A model generated the notes under the pieces. That model had not been told where the DNA came from, searched no databases, and saw only the letters and a list, made by a program, of their open reading frames with translations. Shown here piece after piece: positions 22,601-31,600 of a stretch of 64,000 bases of DNA. Location of the stretch: NCBI RefSeq assembly GCF_021018805.1, contig NC_086247.1, positions 149,447,285 through 149,511,284 on the forward strand, written 5' to 3'. Position 1 is the first letter of the stretch, and each line of letters opens with the position of its first letter. A program made the translations under genes and the position numbers. The stretch is from Prinia subflava (lineage: Eukaryota > Chordata > Aves > Passeriformes > Cisticolidae).

Positions 22601-25600
22601 TTGCAACCTTGTAACCAAAAGCAAACAGAACCAAACACAGCAGGCATAACAATCTAAGATTGATAAGCAGGGCTGGTCAGCCTCTGTGTGACTAAACACA
22701 AGAGGTCACAAACACTCCCTCCTGGGCAGGAAAATCCACCTGCAGTGCACCTGACAGAGCAGGGCAGCCCTGTGGGCTGCTCCTGCATGGAGCTCAGTCT
22801 GGGAAGGGAAGCCACACACATTCCCACCCTGGGGATGCCAGTTTAAATGCCAGCCCTGACCGTGCTGGCAGCGCCCCTGCAGAGACCTGAGGCGGTGTTA
22901 GGGCACTGTGAGCCCAGCAGACACGTGGGGAGCAGAACACACCCAGCCAAACCCGCGGCTGCTGCTGACCTTTCCAGCAGTCAAAGAGCTGCAGGTCCTT
23001 TTTCCATCTCTTTACTTTGAAGCCCTGTGGAGGAAAAGAATGACCTGCTGATGAAGAAATACTGACACAGCCAGTTACACCACAGCACAGCCAGGGACGC
23101 TTGGTTGACAGGAGGCATGAGGGTGCCTCTCAGTGCCATTACAAACAAACCTTCTGCACAGGTTTACAGATGATCCATTCCTCCCCTCAAGTGTTGCAAA
23201 GGGGTGTCTTTTGCACACAGAGAGTGCTCAAGCCTTAATGGATGTTGTTTATTTGTTTTGCTGATGTTTGCTTTTTTTCCCCTTTTTTAATTAAATATGA
23301 CTCAGACCTCACAAGTGGACAGAGATGTGCTCTGGTCCACGCTGGTATTTTCTTTTTTCAGCTTTACTCCAGGACAATGTTTATGTGAAATCTCTTTCTG
23401 CAGCAGGTACTACACCCAGAATTACATGGCAGAAGCCCCAGGTAACACTTTGCCCCTGCAAATGGGACAGGAACAGATGAGGGGGATGATTTCACATTTG
23501 CAGGATCCAGTGGCAATTACAGCCTTTTGTGCAGTGGAGCAGAGGCAGCAGGGACAACTCAGCTCTAGCTCAAACATTCAAGATGAGGGCACCACTGGCA
23601 TCCAATGCCATCAGAACAGCCACACAGGCCTGGCAGATGTGACACAGGCCCTGAGAGAGGCACATCCCTCTGCAGCCACAGCTGGATGCCCGGCAGGCTG
23701 CTCTGGAGCCTCTAAGGCAATGCTGCATCCCCTGCAGGGCAGCTCACCCAGCACAGGCACTGTCTGCAGGGTCTCCTGACACACGGACTGGGTATTTGTT
23801 GTTGCCCTGAGTGTTCAGGCCCCCATTTCACATGCACACTCCTGTCACTGGGGCTGGAGCTGAGTCTCATTCTGATTCCTGATATGTAGTGCAATATCCA
23901 ATTTGTTGGGATTCAGCCTGCTGGGACAGTTCCTGCTCTGTCCCAGGTCTTCTGGAGAACTTGGGCAAGCCTTAAGCCTGGATTCTGCTGGAAGCTGGAA
24001 TGTCTCTGGGAACAGCATCTTCCCTCTCCTTGTGCTGCTCTTTCCCACAAACGTGTCAATAATACTCCCATATCCAGTCAGATTGGGAGATCAGTGTCCA
24101 GCACCGTGGTGCTGAGACACTTCTGTGCTAACAGAGAGTTCCCAGCAGCACCTCAGGGTGGTGACACAAGCACCATGAGAAGAACATTTGTACAATTTAA
24201 AGCCAACAGCCTCTTCCCTTCCTTTCCCTGTTGTAAGGAGTAGCACTGCCCCCTAAACGTGGTTATCCATACACACCTCTCAATGAGAAGATCCTTCTGC
24301 CATACTTCAGGGCCACAAAGCGAAAGTAATCCCTCCACAGCAGCTCAAACAGGACCCTGAAACACAGAGCCACCTCAGTATTTCACTGTGGGTCAGACGG
24401 GATGGCTGAAGGGGGATTTTGCTTCCATACAACCCATCATTGACACCGTGAGGTTTTTTCACAACGAGCAATTTCAGGGACCTTCCCCGTGACTCCAGTT
24501 CTCTCCTCAAGCCTTACCAGGCTTACAGGGAAAGCAAACTCTGCATGAATCACCTGGGAAGCCTTCCTTAGCTCACATGCAGGAGCAGAGTTTCAGGAAA
24601 CATGCTCCTCCTCCGTCCCTACTGGGATGTAATTCTCCACAGAGCAGGGCGAGGGCCTGATTCAGCTTCACACTTCCACAGGAATGAGAACATTCCTGAG
24701 AGCTTTGCACTGATTTAAGCAATAACCCTTGCAAGGGACTCTGAGACACCTTTCAAAGCTGGTTTAGAGTGCTCCAGCCCATTAGATCAGGTGCTAGGCC
24801 CGCAGAATAAAGGATAGTTTTATATAAAAAACTTTTATATAAAGAGCTTCTTATAAAATGATGATCAGCCCCAGAGACCTGCTTCAACTCTATGCCAATG
24901 GGAAGCACTCTGCTCAGCTGATTTTTAGGCTGACAAGAACCTTCTGGATAATCTGGTTAAGGAATACAATCACAGAATTAGGGAATCAGTTAGGTTGGAA
25001 AAGACCTCTGAGATCATCCAGGCCCATCTATGACCAAACACTACTGTGTCAACCAGACCATGGCACTGAGTTCAGTCTTCCCTTAAATACTTTCAGGGAC
25101 AGTGACTCCACCACCTCCCTGGCAAACCCATTCCCATGCCTAATCACCCCTTCAATGAAGAAATTCCTCCTAATGTCAGCCTGAATAGGACACTGTCCAA
25201 ATTCTAAAAAGTAGTGTCTTAACACTGAGGTTCAATGAGTCTCTCGTGCAGCCACCATAACCTGTAATTCACTGTAGAACTGACTTTTTGGGAGCTTGAC
25301 AGTTTCATTTTTATAATTACTGAACACTTTAAAATGCTAAAATCACCATGGCATGCCAGCTGCCAGCAGGCTGGCTGACTGTTGGATGGAAAACAGGAGT
25401 ATGTTCATTTCTTGAAATCTTTCCTCTTTTAATTGTCTTTGAAGTAAAAAAAAAACCCAAAAAACCCCAAACATACACTTCATGGGTGCTGGTATTTTAT
25501 CTGTCATTTGAATTTTAATGAAACTGAGCATTTTGGCTAGAATGGTTGGCTGTGTTCTGCCTGTCCTTCCCCAACCACTGTAGTGTTTGACATGTTGCAA

Positions 25601-28600
25601 ATGTAACAAACCAAAATGAATATTTAGTTCTAGAGTTTGCACAGACGCTGTTGTTTGGGATTTTTCCCACCCAGGCCTAGTGTTAAGCCAGGCTCTAACA
25701 TGAACCTCTCCCCCTGATTCACAGGGTCTGGGCAGATCTGAACAGGTTCAAGGTCAGCCCAGGCATGGATAAACTGAGAGGTGAAGAAGAGCATGGGTGA
25801 CAAGGTGGGATGCATTAAACCCAGCTCCCAGTGCCCTCTTCCCCTCTGCTCTGGTCACAGCCAGGCAGCTCCGCAAACATGGGGTCACTTGCTGCACTTG
25901 TGGCCATGGGACCTTCAAACACCACGAGATTTGCACGGGTCACACAGTCACTGAGACTTTTGGGCTCATATCCTCGGTCTGAGAAACCCTTTGGCTTTTA
26001 TTTGTAAATTATTCTTCCTTCTCATTTAGCCCATAACAACAACACGGAGATGGATGGTGCTGATTTGCTGAGATTGTTCTCAAAAATCATGAACCACGGT
26101 TTCCCAGCAATAATAATGACAACTGGCATTCATAATCTTTACTTACAAAGTGCCTAAAGCCCCTGGGTGTCAAAGACTGAGTAATAAATCTGTACTGAAA
26201 GAGAACTACAGTGCAACCCAGAGGAACCAGCCAGCAGGCACAGGAAAAACAAACATTAATTATGAAGAGAGTTAACAAATCACTCTCCTGTGCATGAAAT
26301 GCCAGGCTCCTTTTCAGAGAAAATAAGCCATGCTGATGGTGCAAAGACATACCAGTATGTGCTCTGATTTGCTGTTCTCTCTCTCTCATACTTCTGGATC
26401 TGCTCATAGATGTATCGAGGTGAGATGCAGCCCAGAGCCAGCCTGAAAGCAGAGGAATGATGTCCTGAGTGCCACGTAGGACTGACAGCTTGATGTCAGC
26501 TCAGGGGGAGCAGAGGGGCAGGTTTGTGTCTGGAGTTGTTGTCTAAAACTTTTGTTTGGTTTGCAGTTCTGACCCTGACTTCCTAAATGGCTTTAGTCAA
26601 GTTGTAACTTCTCTGCAACTCTTCAAGAGAGAGAACTCTCTTCCAAGAATCAAAATCCTCCCCTTTCGGGGCTATGACTGTTACAGGAGTCTCCAAGCTA
26701 TGGAGATAAATCATTTTACTCAAGTTTGACAAGTTTTGCCTAAATGATTTAACAAACCCAATGACAAACCCAGAAAAGAATCTCAAATGTCAACCTCAGC
26801 ATCACATGTCCTACCCGTCTTTTTACCACAAACCTCCTTATCCTATGCCCAGGGCTTCTTTTCCTGCAGAACCTCAGTGGCTCATTTGAGCAACCACAGA
26901 AGGCAAGAGGCTGCTGAAAATCTGAGCCCTGCCAGGAAAACTAGGGAATCAAACCCTGCTCTGGCATTTCACCCCACTGGGCTCCTTCCATTTGTTCCAA
27001 ATCAGTGCTGCTGCAAGACAGGAAAGAACTTGCAGCCTCCAACCCCATCATAGAGGGTGATAATGAACAACTTTTACCTTGCTTTTCCTAGAAATGCACT
27101 TTACTGCTATTTCCATTACAGCTTGTGGAAACACTGGATGTTCTAATGAATTGTGAAAACAGGAAAAGGCTTTGAAGAGTTTTTCCTTAATTGCTGACCA
27201 GCTCTAATGTCCAGTATGAGATGGGAATGACTGGCTGCAACCTGAACTGCTCTGATTTTGATTACATGACAGAGGAACATTTTGGGGCAGGCAGATCAGA
27301 ACTGTTTGCTCTGAGCAAATGGCCAGCTTGGAAAAAGTCAAGTGGAGGCCACAAATAGCAAATTTGCACAGAGCCAGCAGTCCTGGGACCCTGAAGTGCC
27401 ACCAGATGGAGCCATCCACTGCAACCATCAAAGCACAAAGCTCCTTGGAAACAAGAAATCCTGACCTGTAACAGCCTCAGAAATTTGATTCTCATTGCAA
27501 TTCTGTTGGGAGAATTCAGATGCTCTCAGCTTTGGCCAAACTGGGTTCTGCTGCTGCAGTTCCAGTCTGGAATTAACTCTGCCTCTTCCAGCACCAGGGT
27601 CTAAAGCCCCTAATTCAAAATCATGATATTTACCTGAACAAAAGATCCTTTCCAGCAAGAATAATCAGAAGTATCTCTTCACCCCACAGAAAGAGAATGG
27701 CAGTGAGGTGGGGTGACTTGCCCCAGAGTATTCAGGAAACCAGGGCTGAGCTCTGCTACAGCCCTACCAACACACTGAAGCTGTGCTGCCTCCCTGCCTT
27801 TCCCTTCCCACACAAAGCCAAAGGCAAATGGTGAATCCCTCCTGCTGCCTGTCCACACTGGTGCTCCCAGCACAGTTCTGCCTCACTGCAGCACTTCCAG
27901 GGAATTGCAGCCTCAGAGCTGCTCTACCACAACAAAAAGGGCCAAAGGAACCACACCTAGATCCCTACCCATGCCCAGCAGCACTCAGCAGACAGGTAAC
28001 ATCAGTTTGGGGTGGAAGCAGAAAAGGATTTTGCAGTCTCAACAAAAACCTTTACCATGGTGCGAATTTGGTTGAGTAATCCATTCCCACCAGCCCATTC
28101 CGCGTCTCCTTGTAAGAAGCAACCAGGTTCTGTGAGAGCAAAAGAACAAAGGGTTTCAAGACTTTGCAAGCAAGCTGCTCAATGTTCTTTCCTTCTGGAG
28201 CCAGAGTGATCTGGCAGGGCTGGGCTCCCTCTCACGGCTGCCTGCAAGGATTGCAGAGCTGCCCAACTCCTGCCTCCAGCACACAGGCAGGAATCAGGCC
28301 AGCAGTTTTCCTTACAGCTCTGGGGTGTTTGTCACAAGCTGTGCTGCCTGCTTCAGCCCATGCACGTTTCTTTCTACAAGCACTGTGACTGGGCTACTCC
28401 CTGCCCATTCCCATCTGATTCTGGATCAAAAACCCACTGAGAAGCACCAGGGCAACTGGCAGCCCTGTGGCTGCTTGTTTGGGGGTTATGGAACCAGTGT
28501 GACAGCACCCAACACTCAGCTGCAGGAACCCTGACTGTTTTTGTTTCTGTGCCCCACACATTTACAGCAGGATGCAGATCTTTCATGTCCTGAGCACTCC

Positions 28601-31600
28601 ATGGGCAATGCAGAGCACACAGGGAAGAACAATCTCCCCTTGGTCCCCTTAACTGCACAGGTTACAATTGCCAGAGGGCTGTTGTAGCTCACTGGGGAAG
28701 TCAATATTTGCATTACCAAAAAAGAAGGAACAGGTTTTCCAGCTCTACTGGACCAGGAGCAGAAGCTATGCACACTTTTACTCATTTTGGTTGGGATGGA
28801 GTTAATTTTCTTCATCGTAGCTGCTCTGGGGTTGTTTTGGATTTGTGCTCAAAACAGTGCAGAGAGCACACCAATGTTTTCCTTGCTGCTGAGCAGAGCT
28901 CACACAGCCTCAAGGCCTTTTCTGCTTCTCTCACCACCCCACCCTGAGTAGGTTGGGGGTGCACAAGGATTTGGAAGAGGACACAGCTGGGACAGCCGAC
29001 CCCAGCTGACTCAAATGATGTCATGCTCAGCATATAAAGCTGGAAGTCAGGATGTTTGGAGTCATGCCATTTCTCTTCCTAACTAACTGTGATGGAGCCC
29101 TGCTTTCCTGGGGATTGCTGAACTGAACCCACCTGCCCACTGGTGGGAAGTATTAAATGAATCCTCACCTTGCTTCGCCTGTGCACACAGCTTTTGCTTT
29201 CCCTATTAAATGGTCTTTAACTCAACAGGTGACTTTTCTCACTTTAATCCCTCTGAATCCCTCCTCCATCTCACTGGCAGGAATGGAGGGAGCAGCTGCT
29301 GTAAGGCTGAGCTGCCTCATGGGGTTAAACCAGGACAGTGCTCCCCAAAAGCAAAGGAATGCAGGAACTTGGGAAACACAGCTGAAAACCCTGGGGGCTG
29401 TTCCAGTGAGGCACTGGGAACACCACACTTTTAACCCATCTCAGCTGCAGAGGTGCTCCCTCCTTTATCCAGGAAGCTGCTTGGGGTCTGATGCTGTTGG
29501 AAATCAGCACACGTACCTTTGGATTCACACAAGGCAAATTCAACACAGTTCCTCAAACTAGACCAGAAAGAAGTTCAAAAACTGTCTGACAAAACAGTCA
29601 GCAGGAGCCTCACTCCACCAAAGCAAGGAAACAAATAGTAGCTGTCACTATTGGCTGCAAGATTTTAAACCAGACTACAGAAACCTCCAACTATTTATAA
29701 CTGCAGGCAGAACTTGGGTCGGTTGTTCCTCACCCCAGTTGCAATCCAGCCTTTCAGGCCACTTTTCACTCCTCCAAAACAGAGGAACTAATTGCTGATG
29801 ATGTGGGACATGAGCATAGAAGAGGCAAATCAAGGTAAAGCAGCTAAAAAATTTTGTCCCCAGTCCCAGAAGTTAATGGAAAAAAATACTTTAGAGAGAT
29901 GGCCAGTAAACTAAGTTCCTAAGCATTTGGCTTACAATCCCCAGTCCCAGATGAATTCTTTTTGGTGTAGTTTGTCTCTCTGAAGAACTGAAATAATGCT
30001 AATTCCCTCCTTTGTAAAGTTTTATAGGGGAGCTAAGGAAATATTATTAGGAAGTGAAATTGCAGCCTCGCCCACTTGCACAGCCATGTGTACAAGGGGG
30101 AGGATGTAGGCAAGGAAATGTAAGAGTTACCGTGTCCCAAAAATAATATTGCAGCCTCATTAAAGCCTGGGTCTCTCCTCCACTGCAGGGGAAGGCTGTT
30201 CGTGGATCAGTCTCAGGATCTGCCACAGAAAACACCAACACCTTGTTACCTCCTGGGAATGCATCTGCAGGGCAGGGAGCTTAAAATCTAGGGATGCTCA
30301 GCAGTGGGCATGTCTGCTGTGGGGGCATAAAGGATTTGTGGTCTTCCTTTAAAATAAGGGTCATATCAAACATATTAAAAATCACTAAGAGGATGTTTCC
30401 TACCCAGCTGCAGGGCAGCTCCTCCACACGGGGAATTTCATTTCATTTTCAGTGTGAGTGAACTGAGGCTTAGTTACAGTTTGAAGAGCAACAACTCTCT
30501 CTGTGTTTTGGGTCTCAGTAAGAGATGTATCATAGAATCACAGAATGGTTTGGGCTGGAAGGGACCTTAGATCATCTCACTCCAACACCTGCCATGGCAG
30601 GGACACCTTCCACTATCCCAGGTTGTTCCAAACCCCATCCAGCCTGGCCTTGAACACTTCCAGGGATGGCACATCCACAGCTTCTCTGGGCAGTCTGTGC
30701 TAGGGCCTACCACCCTCACAGGGAAGAATTTCTTCTCCACATCTCATCTTATTCTACTCTCTTTTAATTTGAAGACAAATATCTGCCTAACCTTGCAACT
30801 GAAGACAGATGCCTCTACAGCACCTCCCAGACTGAAAGGGCCATGACAATCCAATCATCCTTGGGGAGTATATTTCATGTATCTCCCAAGCACTAGTTGC
30901 CTCTGCATTTTTACAAAAGGACATTTTTTCTGTGACAGAATATAATATGCACTGGAAGATGTTTGGTTTGTATTAACAATTAGAGCTCAGTGCAGCCACT
31001 GCAGGTACCTACTTCACCCTGGCTGAACATCTGGGAATCTGGAGCAGCAGGAAACAATTTACTTTGTAAACCACATTTTTCAAGAGATCTATGTAGGATA
31101 TTTTTAAGAGCAGAATCTAAGCAGGATTTCATTAGAGCAACTTCCAAATTAAGTTTTCTCACCTTTCTGTCCGAAATCCTCCATGCTGGGGATGCTCCCT
31201 TCCTCCAGCCCTGGAGCCAGGGGTTTTAGCTGATCTGCCATCCTCAGGGTTGGCCGCACCCTGGCCCCGGATTCCAGCGCTTTTCGGAAGTGGGTGTAGA
31301 CATCAGGTAACCTGCAGGGACAGGAGCAGTCACATCCCAGCCCCTGCCCTCCACACACCCCACACCCCCTCCTCAGCAGCAGGATTAGCATTCCAGGCTG
31401 TCCTGCCGGCTTTGTGATGCCTGTTTGAACACTGCCAGGCACAATAGGGGCAGATGCCCCGGGGGATAAGAGCCACCAGCAGCTCAGTCCTTGCCCAGTT
31501 TCTGCTTCTGATGCAAATTGTGCCTTTTTAATTTAAGGTGTGCCTTGGTTAGCTTCACCTAACTTCTGATTAACACAGCTGATCTCAGTGTAAAGATCTA

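Larger units (their letters stand above)
16608..24276. other. CRY-DASH: CRY-DASH introns 9-13, no recognised elements
   Basis: Non-exonic parts (16608-17767, 17945-18917, 19038-21800, 21959-22969 and 23025-24276) show no coding exon, no clear CR1 and no LTR. Open frames here lack recognisable domains. Confidence 0.55.
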
